Positions 1-5,272 of a stretch of 5,565 bases of DNA are shown one piece after another. Both the position numbers and the translations under genes were made by a program. How positions within the stretch are numbered: position 1 is the stretch's first letter; every line of letters begins with the position of its first letter. The stretch is taken from NCBI GenBank assembly GCA_003230195.1, contig QIHH01000113.1, forward strand, positions 1 to 5,565, read 5' to 3'. The notes under the pieces are model-generated. The model had not been told where the DNA came from. It saw only the letters and a list, made by a program, of their open reading frames with translations, and did not search any database. The DNA comes from Gammaproteobacteria bacterium (lineage in GTDB: Bacteria > Pseudomonadota > Gammaproteobacteria > SZUA-140).

Positions 1-372
1 ACTCAGTTCAATGGTGGAGATAAACTTCGCCACTGTCATCGAAGAGGGGGCGCCACTTATTAGCAGGCCGTGTTCGATTTCATGTTTTATCGTCAGCTTA
101 AGGTTTTCGGGAGGGGGTGGTGCACCCGGTGCTGGGTTCTGTTGTGTGTTGCTCATATCGAGAGAGAAAGAGGTGTAGGCCATGGCAGTGCGGTAGCCGC
201 GTTCGTAGCGGTCAAGGGTTATCTGCATTTCTGGCGGTAATTGAGGTGAAGTGGCAAGTTCTTCGAACTGGGTGCGGAACTGCTCTTCAATGTCGACTCC
301 GATTATATACGGGATTGCGGCTATGGCCCCACCTGTGATTAATAGCGTGCCGATCGTCAAAGCTTTTTTCAT
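1..372 (-). CDS. DUF945 / YdgA-like family protein, N-terminal part (runs off left edge)
   Basis: An open minus-strand frame runs from ATG at 372 to the window edge without a stop, giving 124 residues of a larger protein. Residues 4-24 are a hydrophobic segment after two lysines, which fits a signal anchor or signal peptide. Further on are YERGY (56-60) and HEIEHG (97-102). In the DUF945/YdgA family, as I know it, the early region has a similar YERGY-like motif and a later HxxxHG-like motif, and full proteins are about 400-500 residues, so most of this gene is missing. The start has an AGGA about 8 bases upstream on the minus strand. Family members are envelope-associated and poorly understood; YdgA of E. 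coli is reported at the inner membrane. A proline-rich stretch (80-89) looks like a lineage-specific insertion. The family call rests on motif resemblance only. Confidence 0.72.
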   Translation of the reverse strand, partial: MKKALTIGTLLITGGAIAAIPYIIGVDIEEQFRTQFEELATSPQLPPEMQITLDRYERGYRTAMAYTSFSLDMSNTQQNPAPGAPPPPENLKLTIKHEIEHGLLISGAPSSMTVAKFISTIELS

Positions 373-443
373 TGTTATGTCCTGCCCTGTGTGTGGCATA
401 GTCTGCTGGTGTGGCTGGTAGTCGAGAATATTTTTAGTGAATT

Positions 444-582
444 GAGACCTTTGCACGAGTCTATTGTCCGCTCCAGCTGCGTTACAAATGATCTCAAAAC
501 AGTCATTTACTGCGTGTAAACGCCATTTTTTCGGTCATTGATGCCTTGCTGGAACGAAAATGAGTTCTCGTGAAAAGGCCTC
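444..582. mobile_element. 139-bp inverted-repeat element (MITE or internally deleted insertion sequence)
   Basis: The two ends are inverted repeats: the first 16 bases (444-459, GAGACCTTTGCACGAG) match the reverse complement of the last 16 (567-582) at 14 of 16 positions. Similarity continues inward with small gaps, for example CGCTCCAGC at 468-476 against CGTTCCAGC read inward from the right end, and AATGA further in, so each arm is about 50 bases. The centre (about 498-529) is non-coding. This organisation fits a non-autonomous element, or the joined ends of a transposon whose transposase has been lost. The GAGACCTTTGCA-type end reminds me of IS5-group elements, but that is memory of style and not a match. 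I see no clear target-site duplication, so the outer limits may be off by a few bases. Confidence 0.55.
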
Positions 583-747
583 GCATTATATAATAACTTC
601 TTATCGTAGTGGATGGTGAAAATTATTAGGCAGGGTGGGGTGGTAAGGATGTTGTAACGGTTAAATCGCGATGTTGTTTGTAATATTAATCCTAATTGTT
701 AATTATTATTATGTATAACCTGGATGTTACATTTGTACTAGAACTAT

Positions 748-775
748 GGGCCTAATGTGAATTCAGTCTAGGCCC
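748..775. repeat. Perfect 7-bp hairpin GGGCCTA / TAGGCCC
   Basis: GGGCCTA (748-754) and TAGGCCC (769-775) are perfectly complementary around a 14-base loop. There is no T-run on either side, so it is not a typical intrinsic terminator. It lies 25 bases from the larger palindrome at 801-883. The function is unknown, and a protein-binding site or a degenerate repeat are both possible. Confidence 0.4.
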
Positions 776-800
776 GAATGGCTCTGGATTTTAAGCGTTC

Positions 801-883
801 CCCGTCCTTCTGGCATGCTTTTGGCCGGAATCCAACTCTTACTAAATGATGGATCCCGGCTAAAAGCATGCCAAGATGACGAG
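801..883. repeat. REP/MITE-like long imperfect palindrome with 34-bp arms
   Basis: Arms 801-834 and 850-883 pair base for base without gaps around a 15-base loop (835-849). The core GGCATGCTTTT / AAAAGCATGCC is perfect. Mismatches are few (829/855, 810/874, 807/877, 802/882) and two pairs are G-T wobbles. Arms ending in GGATCCCGGC-type and GATGACG-type sequence are typical of dispersed intergenic palindromes found in many copies in proteobacterial genomes. The large number of pairs implies a very stable stem in RNA, so it could stabilise or end transcripts. There is no T-run directly after either arm. Copy number cannot be judged from one window. Confidence 0.65.
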
Positions 884-911
884 TCAACATTGCAAATGTT
901 CATTTAACATA

Positions 912-961
912 GCACTTAAGTAAGTGCCACTCGGCACAGGTTCTCATAGTATTAAACCTGT
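912..961 (-). terminator. Overlapping hairpins downstream of the monooxygenase gene, possible terminator region
   Basis: Three stems lie in series. GCACTT (912-917) pairs with AAGTGC (922-927), GTGCC (924-928) with GGCAC (933-937), and ACAGGTT (936-942) with AACCTGT (955-961). Neighbouring stems share bases, so they exclude each other. Read on the minus strand, the last-named stem begins one base after the stop codon of the gene at 963-1268. The position suits transcription termination, but no T-tract follows any stem in that direction, so a factor-dependent end or a 3'-protecting structure is as likely. Confidence 0.3.
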
Positions 962-962
962 T

Positions 963-1268
963 TTATACGACTGATTCAAACCCTTCAAACTGTGGAGGGC
1001 CTAAGTATATGTTTTTTTTCGGCCCACCCGCATTGGCATGTGCTTTTCTGAACGCCTCCGATTTGGTCCAGTTTTCGAAGTCGCTTTTTGATTTCCAGAT
1101 AGAGTGGGATGCAAACAGCGTGTGCTCTTCGTTGGTTGGCCCTTGTAGCAGATTAAAGTCTTTAAAACCGGGCACCTCACTTAAAAAGGTGTCGCGGTTT
1201 TTCCAGATTTCGATGAACACCTGTTCACTGCCCAGTGCGATTTTGAATCGATTCATCGCTATATACAT
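963..1268 (-). CDS. ABM-domain monooxygenase, IsdG/HmuQ-like (putative heme-degrading)
   Basis: A 101-residue protein with the single antibiotic-biosynthesis-monooxygenase ferredoxin-like fold, resembling heme-degrading IsdG and rhizobial HmuQ proteins. The three residues catalytic in IsdG (Asn7, Trp67, His77) have counterparts here at N6 (in AMNRF), W67 (ENWTKS) and H77 (RKAH), with the same ten-residue W-to-H spacing. PGF (33-35), ASHSIWKS (53-60) and PPQFEGFE (91-98) are further family-like stretches. IsdG enzymes act as cytosolic dimers that open the heme ring to release iron. I infer the same reaction here from the conserved triad. The ATG at 1268 is chosen because family members begin with a similar MxIAMNRF; the AGGAG upstream is rather far, about 12 bases away. 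It lies 19 bases behind the methyltransferase gene, so the two are probably one transcript. No heme transporter is visible nearby. A quinol or other ABM oxygenase is the alternative. Confidence 0.85.
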   Translation of the reverse strand: MYIAMNRFKIALGSEQVFIEIWKNRDTFLSEVPGFKDFNLLQGPTNEEHTLFASHSIWKSKSDFENWTKSEAFRKAHANAGGPKKNIYLGPPQFEGFESVV

Positions 1269-1287
1269 ACTATTTTTCAGCTCCTAT

Positions 1288-2124
1288 TTATTTGACAAAC
1301 TTAAGTAGCATGCGATCACTTTCGCCAATTGAGAGGTATTTTTCTTTGTTTACTTTACCGAGTTTAAGCCTTGGTGGCAGTGTCCATACTCCTTGCGGGT
1401 GTTCTCGATTATCTTTTGAATTGGCAAGCAATTCTGATTTTTCGACCAGCTTGAAGCCTGCTTTTTCTACCATCGCAATCGTATAGGCCTCATTTACATA
1501 GCCTGACTTTGCCTTGGGACTCTGTTTGACTTCAGGGTTACCGCGGTGTTCAATCACGCCCAGTATGCCGCCTGGTTTCAATGCGGTGTACATTGCCGCG
1601 AGTATGGCATCAGAATTGCCAGCGCTCATCCAGTTATGAACATTGCGGAAGGTCAGTACCATGTCAGCAGAACCGGCGGGTGCAATGTTAGTCTTGCTGG
1701 GTGGTGCTAGCTCGGTGACTTTTACGTTGTCATAAACAGCTGGGTTAGCGGCTAATTTCTCTTTAAAAGCTTTAGCTGCTTTACGAAAATACCTGGTCTT
1801 GGATTCGGCATCAAAACCAGCGGCATAAAAGGTGCCGTTTTCTTTTAGATAGGGGGCGAGTATTTCGCTGTACCAGCCACCACCGGGGGTGATTTCAACC
1901 ACGGTCATATCATCTTTTATGCCTAACCAGCTAAGTGTTTCCTGTGGCTTTCTGTACTGGTCTCGTGCGCTGTTCTTTGCGCTGCGGTGGTCACCCGCAA
2001 TTGCCTGTTGTAATTTGGCATCCGTGGAATCGTTTGCTATTGCCGGTGCCGAAAATGCTGCCAGCAATGTGAAGCTGAGTGTAACGAAAATACTACCCTT
2101 ATTGTGCTGTGGAAATGGTTGCAT
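1288..2124 (-). CDS. Exported class I SAM-dependent methyltransferase, COG4798-type
   Basis: A 278-residue protein. Residues 1-30 form a signal peptide: a short basic start (H7, K9), a hydrophobic core from about 11 to 25, and a probable AIA cleavage site before N31. The mature part has a Rossmann methyltransferase core: motif I EITPGGGWY (77-85) for SAM, a motif IV-like segment DMVLTFRNVHNWM (154-166), and LKPGGILGVIEHR (182-194). The C-terminal GVWTLPPRL (245-253) and IGESDRMLLKF (266-276) are, to my knowledge, typical of the 'predicted methyltransferase' group COG4798, whose members often have signal peptides and whose substrate is unknown. The start has a GGGAAGAG ribosome site about 3 bases before the ATG. 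It is the first gene of a probable two-gene unit. The puzzle is the SAM supply for an exported enzyme. Methyltransferase fold: near certain; activity and substrate: unknown. Confidence 0.9.
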   Translation of the reverse strand: MQPFPQHNKGSIFVTLSFTLLAAFSAPAIANDSTDAKLQQAIAGDHRSAKNSARDQYRKPQETLSWLGIKDDMTVVEITPGGGWYSEILAPYLKENGTFYAAGFDAESKTRYFRKAAKAFKEKLAANPAVYDNVKVTELAPPSKTNIAPAGSADMVLTFRNVHNWMSAGNSDAILAAMYTALKPGGILGVIEHRGNPEVKQSPKAKSGYVNEAYTIAMVEKAGFKLVEKSELLANSKDNREHPQGVWTLPPRLKLGKVNKEKYLSIGESDRMLLKFVK

Positions 2125-2234
2125 GGCTCTTCCCTTATTAGTTGCAAATATGGTGGTTATTGTGACTATACTATCGGCTTAACAATAGCGCTACTACTAG
2201 CTGCACGTTTGAACTTCTGCACAGAGGCTGATGA
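2125..2234. promoter_or_regulatory. Divergent intergenic region with candidate plus-strand promoter
   Basis: These 110 bases separate the minus-strand methyltransferase and plus-strand glutamate dehydrogenase, so both promoters should be here. For the plus strand, TTGCAA (2142-2147) and TATACT (2167-2172) make a possible -35/-10 pair, with a long 19-base spacer. For the minus strand I see no pair better than weak matches. AGAGG at 2223-2227 is the ribosome site of the dehydrogenase, 7 bases before its ATG. An upstream ATG at 2231 in another frame reaches a stop after only a few codons and is unlikely to matter. Confidence 0.4.
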
Positions 2235-3596
2235 ATGACACATATTGACACTCCGATGAATGAAATAGACCGGGAAGATCTGGATCTATCGAGAACCAGC
2301 ATGCAGCGGTTGCAGTGTGCCACCCGCCTGCTGGATGGCTTTCATCGTGGTCTGTTTGGTTTCTTGCATGCGCCTAAGCGTACCATTAGTGTCAGTTTTC
2401 CAGTCGAAATGGATGATGGCTCGGTGCAGGTCTTCGAAGGTTTTCGGGTAGTGCATAACCGCGTGTTAGGGCCGGGCAAAGGAGGTATTCGTTATCATGC
2501 TGACCTGACCATGGATGAGGTGAAATTCCTTGCCGCTGAGATGACCTGGAAATGTGCCCTAGTGCATATCCCATTTGGGGGTGCCAAGGGTGGGGTAGTG
2601 TGTGATGCAAAATCATTGAGCGAGGATGAGTTGCGCCGCATTACACGTCGATATATCACAGAGCTAGGGGATAACATCGGGCCGCATTCCGATATTCCAG
2701 CGCCCGATATGTACACCAACGCGCAGACCATGGCGTGGATTTATGACACCTATGATGTGATGCACCCGCGGCGGAATAACCGCCCGGTGGTGACGGGTAA
2801 GCCGGTTGAGCTGGGTGGTTCACTGGGACGACGCGAGGCGACCGCACGTGGCGTACTCTATGCGACACAGTATTTTCTTGAACAGACCACATTGTGCAAT
2901 TTTCAAAGTCTTGTCGGCGCACGGGTGGTGGTGCAGGGGTTTGGTAATGTCGGGGCGATTGCGGCGCAGCTGTTTAGCGAGGCGGGGGCGATTATCGTCG
3001 GGGTGAGTGATAGCCAAGGTGGGATTTATGATAAGCACGGCTTGGATGTCGAGGCGGTGATTGAATATAAACAGATACACCGCACGGTGGTGGGTCTGCC
3101 GGATACCATGTCAGTAACGAACGAAGACCTACTAGAACTGGATTGCGATGTACTCATCCCTGCGGCACAGAGTAACCAGATCCACAAAGGTAATGCGGCA
3201 CGTATTAAAGCAAAGCTGGTGGTCGAAGCGGCCAATGGCCCCACTACGCCAGGTGCTGATGCGATCCTGTTTAGTAATGGAGTCTGCCTGCTACCCGATA
3301 TCTTGGTGAATGCCGGTGGTGTCGTGGTCAGTTATTACGAGTGGGTGCAAAATTTTGAGAATGAGCAATGGGAGCTGGAGGTGGTTAATCGCAAGCTAAA
3401 GCACAAGATACACCAGGCGGTTGATCGGGTAGTGGAGCGCTGGGGTAGCTTGTCGGCCGCGACGCAACATGAACCGACCGTGAATGTTGATGGAGAGCCT
3501 TGCCACTGTAGTCCCGTCGATCTACGCACTGCGGCGCTGGTAGTGTCGATTGAACATCTAGTGAAAGTGACATTGGCGCGTGGTATCTGGCCTTAA
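2235..3596 (+). CDS. Glu/Leu/Phe/Val dehydrogenase family, probable glutamate dehydrogenase
   Basis: A 453-residue cytosolic enzyme expected to interconvert glutamate and 2-oxoglutarate plus ammonia with NAD(P). The N-terminal substrate domain carries GKGGIRYH (81-88), TWKCALV (104-110) and PFGGAKGGV (113-121). K82, K106 and K118 correspond to Lys89, Lys113 and Lys125 of Clostridium symbiosum enzyme by my alignment, and D158 in PAPDM to its catalytic Asp165. A156, V363 and S366 (NAGGVVVS) fit the glutamate pocket, favouring glutamate over leucine or phenylalanine. The coenzyme domain has the Rossmann loop GFGNVG (235-240); SDSQGG (258-263) follows beta2, and I cannot decide NAD versus NADP. 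It ends in the usual RGIWP-type terminus. It is somewhat longer than common bacterial members (about 410-430), partly from an N-terminal extension and an insertion around 407-427 with a CHC triplet. The AGAGG ribosome site supports this start. It appears monocistronic. Confidence 0.95.
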   Translation: MTHIDTPMNEIDREDLDLSRTSMQRLQCATRLLDGFHRGLFGFLHAPKRTISVSFPVEMDDGSVQVFEGFRVVHNRVLGPGKGGIRYHADLTMDEVKFLAAEMTWKCALVHIPFGGAKGGVVCDAKSLSEDELRRITRRYITELGDNIGPHSDIPAPDMYTNAQTMAWIYDTYDVMHPRRNNRPVVTGKPVELGGSLGRREATARGVLYATQYFLEQTTLCNFQSLVGARVVVQGFGNVGAIAAQLFSEAGAIIVGVSDSQGGIYDKHGLDVEAVIEYKQIHRTVVGLPDTMSVTNEDLLELDCDVLIPAAQSNQIHKGNAARIKAKLVVEAANGPTTPGADAILFSNGVCLLPDILVNAGGVVVSYYEWVQNFENEQWELEVVNRKLKHKIHQAVDRVVERWGSLSAATQHEPTVNVDGEPCHCSPVDLRTAALVVSIEHLVKVTLARGIWP

Positions 3597-3612
3597 TATG
3601 GGCCTATAAAGA

Positions 3613-3654
3613 TTGTTTTAAGGGCTGACTAGGTTTAAATACAGACCCTATATA
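3613..3654 (+). promoter_or_regulatory. Candidate promoter(s) for the response-regulator cluster
   Basis: Two overlapping sigma-70-like pairs can be drawn: TTGTTT (3613-3618) with TAAATA (3636-3641), spacer 17, and CTGACT (3625-3630) with TATATA (3649-3654), spacer 18. Either would start transcription 45-60 bases before the response-regulator ATG at 3709. The matches are moderate and the region is AT-rich, so chance hits are likely. A 7-bp bulged stem, AGGGCTG (3621-3627) with CAGACCCT (3642-3649), overlaps them. Confidence 0.3.
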
Positions 3655-3672
3655 GTTAAACAGGAATTTAAT

Positions 3673-3694
3673 CCGATTTTAATCTGGTTTTTTT
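3673..3694 (+). terminator. Weak terminator-like hairpin with T7 tract in the response-regulator leader
   Basis: CCGAT (3673-3677) can pair with ATC (3682-3684) plus GG (3686-3687) around a TTTA loop with one bulged T, and seven T residues (3688-3694) follow directly. The stem is short, so it may not work. It could end the glutamate dehydrogenase transcript, which stops at 3596. It lies only four bases before the ribosome site of the next gene, so any transcript started at 3613-3654 would also cross it and it could act as an attenuator. Confidence 0.3.
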
Positions 3695-3708
3695 ATCAGG
3701 GAGTTTTG

Positions 3709-3894
3709 ATGAGTGAACGTACCATGAATATTACGGATCTTGCCGTGACCTTTATCGAGCCTTCATCCACTCAGCGAAAAGTCATCGCGGGTCATCTTGA
3801 CAGGCTGGGCTTGAGTAAGGTCGACTGGTTTAGCGATGGTGAGTCTGCATTAAAGGATATGCAGCAGTATCAACCTGATCTGGTAGTGATATGA
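3709..3894 (+). CDS. Response regulator, N-terminal half of first receiver domain (split or broken gene)
   Basis: This 61-residue frame encodes the first half of a CheY-like receiver: beta1 (AVTFIEPSS, 12-20) with E17 in the acidic-pocket position but P18 where a second acid is usual, helix 1, beta2 (VDWF), helix 2 (GESALKDM) and beta3 (DLVVI, 57-61). It then stops at TGA 3892-3894. The rest of the receiver continues at once in another frame from ATG 3891. Aligned to the second receiver of the same protein, about six residues between beta3 and MSG are missing, including the usual phospho-acceptor position. About 19 bases deleted would explain both the gap and the frame change. The ATG at 3709 is preferred over TTG at 3706 because AGGGAG (3698-3703) sits 5 bases before it. 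A peptide of this size would not fold as a full receiver alone. It is probably a degraded gene, or two translationally coupled pieces. Confidence 0.7.
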   Translation: MSERTMNITDLAVTFIEPSSTQRKVIAGHLDRLGLSKVDWFSDGESALKDMQQYQPDLVVI

Positions 3895-4493
3895 GTGGAA
3901 CTGAACTGGTACAAAAAATGCGTGCGGATAATGCGCTTGAACATATCCCGTTCATGGTTGTCTCTAGTGAGCATTCAGACTACTACCTAGAACCGGCAAG
4001 GCAGGCGGGAGTAGTGGCCATTCTTTCTAAGCCGTTTGATCCAGAAGATCTAAAAAAAGCGCTCTACTCAACGTTGGAATTTATCGAGCCGGAGAATCTG
4101 GAGCTGGAAGAGATTGAACTGGATGAGCTACTCGTGTTAGTGGTGGATGATAGTGTTACGGCGCGTAAGCATATCTGCCGCGTATTAAATAATCTTGGCA
4201 TTATTAATATTGTTCAGGCGGTGAATGGTAAAGAGGCGCTTGCATGTATGGATGGGCGTCTGTTTGATCTAATTATCACTGACTACAATATGCCGGAGAT
4301 GGATGGACAGGAGTTGACTAAATATGTGCGAGAAAAGGGCATGCAAAAATCGATTCCGATTTTAATGGTGACCAGTGTGGCTAATAAGAGCCAGCTTGCC
4401 GGGGTTAAACAGGCGGGTATATCGGCATTATGTGATAAGCCGTTTGAGCCGAGTGAAGTGAAATCGTTGATTAAGAAGATTTTGAGTGAGTAA
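3891..4493 (+). CDS. Response regulator, second half of receiver 1 plus complete receiver 2
   Basis: A 200-residue protein. Residues 1-66 complete the first receiver, from MSGTEL after beta3 through beta4 with VVSSE (23-27) to the conserved lysine K47 in SKPFD. An acidic linker follows (about 66-80). The second receiver (81-199) is complete and looks active: acidic pair D86-D87 (VVDDS), phospho-acceptor D131 (ITDYNMPEMDG), T161 (MVTS) and K183 (DKPFE). No output or DNA-binding domain follows, so it should act through protein contacts, as CheY-type regulators do. The cognate kinase is not in the window. The ATG overlaps the upstream stop as ATGA, and no good ribosome site precedes it, so translation would depend on coupling to the upstream frame. 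The original gene was most likely a single two-receiver protein of about 260-270 residues. The dioxygenase-family gene starts 7 bases after its stop. Confidence 0.85.
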   Translation: MSGTELVQKMRADNALEHIPFMVVSSEHSDYYLEPARQAGVVAILSKPFDPEDLKKALYSTLEFIEPENLELEEIELDELLVLVVDDSVTARKHICRVLNNLGIINIVQAVNGKEALACMDGRLFDLIITDYNMPEMDGQELTKYVREKGMQKSIPILMVTSVANKSQLAGVKQAGISALCDKPFEPSEVKSLIKKILSE

Positions 4494-4500
4494 TCCTTAT

Positions 4501-4851
4501 ATGAGTAGCGTACCATTTGTTAGTGGTATTAGCGGTTATCACGCGCATGTTTATTTTGATGCGGTGACACTTGAGCAGGCGCAGGTATTGTGCGAAAGCG
4601 CTGCCGGTCTTTTTGATGTTGAGATGGGGCGTGTGCATCAGAAACCAGTGGGCCCTCATCCATGCTGGAGTTGTCAGTTAGCATTTTCACCGAAAATTTT
4701 CTCAGAGCTGGTGCCATGGTTGACACTACAGCGTAACGGTCTAACAGTGTTGGTTCATCCGCTGAGTGGTGACGAGTTGCGAGACCATCGGGATTATGCG
4801 ATGTGGATGGGTAATATCGAGGTGCTTGATTTGAGTGCTTTTTCCAAATAG
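4501..4851 (+). CDS. DOPA 4,5-dioxygenase family protein (PF08883-like)
   Basis: A 116-residue protein covering the whole small DOPA-dioxygenase-like fold. Family-type motifs are YHAHVYFD (13-20), MGRVHQKPVGPHP (42-54), WSCQLAF (56-62), PWL (72-74), GLTVLVHPLSGD (80-91) and DHRDYAMWMG (95-104). H14, H16, H53, H86 and H96 are the candidate metal ligands, but I cannot say which are used. Fungal and plant relatives open the catechol ring of DOPA; bacterial members are small and mostly uncharacterised, so a catechol-type substrate is an inference. ATG 4501 is preferred to GTG 4486, because the latter overlaps the upstream gene and adds residues outside the family start. The ribosome site is weak (GAGTGAG about 10 bases upstream), suggesting coupling to the response regulator, whose stop is 7 bases away. 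There is no signal peptide, so it should be cytosolic. Confidence 0.88.
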   Translation: MSSVPFVSGISGYHAHVYFDAVTLEQAQVLCESAAGLFDVEMGRVHQKPVGPHPCWSCQLAFSPKIFSELVPWLTLQRNGLTVLVHPLSGDELRDHRDYAMWMGNIEVLDLSAFSK

Positions 4852-5272
4852 GTTTTACTCATTTTTAATGATGAAACATATGGCTGTGCATGACAGAGCC
4901 AGTATTTGTATGCATGATCGATGATTCAGTTAGCTCGCTCTCTGAATAATATAGTTTGATAGCTGAAATACACTCTCGCTTAGGGAGAGGCACGTGTCTA
5001 CTGTCATTGCTCTATGGAACCTCTGGCTTTATTCATTAACTCGTATCTCGCCGCCCGGCGGGAGTCACCGACCCGAAAACGTTGGATTGTAACCTGCATC
5101 GCCTGCGGTGATTCAACAATGGAAAAGATAATCGTTTTGTATTTGCTTGTTTTTGATGATCTGTCCCCTCAAGTTTTGATCATGTCGCCCGATACGGGCT
5201 GAAAGAGCGTGTAAAACATCACCTTAACTACGACCAGCAAAAAAACTGAAAAATTTCAAGGAAGAGAGAAGC
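4852..5272. other. 421-base gap / long leader before the TpsB gene
   Basis: I see no convincing gene; a 62-codon frame at 5014-5202 has no ribosome site, no recognisable domain and crosses the hairpins, so I leave it out. The region holds the end of the dioxygenase-family transcript and the promoter of the secretion gene. Just after the stop, TCATT (4859-4863) and AATGA (4867-4871) form only a weak AT stem. CTGT (4884-4887) with ACAG (4893-4896) and ATTCAG (4924-4929) with CTGAAT (4942-4947) are small stems without T-runs. Stronger hairpins follow at 5047-5199. No promoter stands out. Confidence 0.65.
5047..5199 (+). repeat. Three hairpins in the leader upstream of the TpsB gene
   Basis: First, CTC (5047-5049) and CCGC (5051-5054) pair with GCGG (5058-5061) and GAG (5062-5064), with one bulged G. 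Second, ATTGT (5086-5090) pairs with ACAAT (5116-5120), enclosing an inner stem ATCGCC (5098-5103) / GGTGAT (5107-5112). Third, GCCCG (5187-5191) pairs perfectly with CGGGC (5195-5199) around an ATA loop. None is followed by a T-tract. They could structure a 5' leader, but no known riboswitch class is recognised. Confidence 0.35.

Larger units (their letters stand above)
373..962. other. 590-base intergenic region rich in inverted repeats
   Basis: I found no convincing gene here in any frame. Both flanking genes are on the minus strand, so this stretch must hold the 3' end of the methyltransferase/monooxygenase unit and the promoter of the DUF945 gene. What it visibly holds is a series of separate palindromic structures (listed individually) and an AT-rich stretch around 680-720 made mostly of TAAT and ATTATT runs. 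Three GATGTT copies occur at 648-653, 670-675 and 723-728 with irregular spacing, so I read no meaning into them. I could not pick out a convincing sigma-70 promoter for the gene starting at 372. Confidence 0.75.

Noticed and set aside
117..338. 73-codon plus-strand frame at the left end
   Set aside because: It lies opposite the DUF945-like gene, which has a good ribosome site, a hydrophobic N-terminus and family motifs.
647..728. Three GATGTT repeats as a possible regulator-binding array
   Set aside because: Spacings of 22 and 53 bases are irregular and flanks differ, so chance in an AT-rich region explains them.
1009..1308. 99-codon plus-strand frame antisense to the monooxygenase gene
   Set aside because: It mirrors a gene with a clear family and catalytic triad on the other strand and has no recognisable content of its own.
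3598..3607. ATGGGCCTA shared with the hairpin arm at 746-754
   Set aside because: A single short match without the complementary arm or shared flanks; probably coincidence.
3706..3708. TTG start for the response-regulator N-terminal fragment
   Set aside because: It lies only 2 bases from AGGGAG, too close, whereas the ATG at 3709 is 5 bases away.
4486..4500. Upstream GTG start for the dioxygenase-family gene
   Set aside because: It overlaps the end of the response regulator and adds five residues outside the family's usual start; ATG 4501 is simpler.
5014..5202. 62-codon plus-strand frame in the gap before the TpsB gene
   Set aside because: No ribosome site, no recognisable domain, and the frame overlaps several hairpins; composition looks non-coding.
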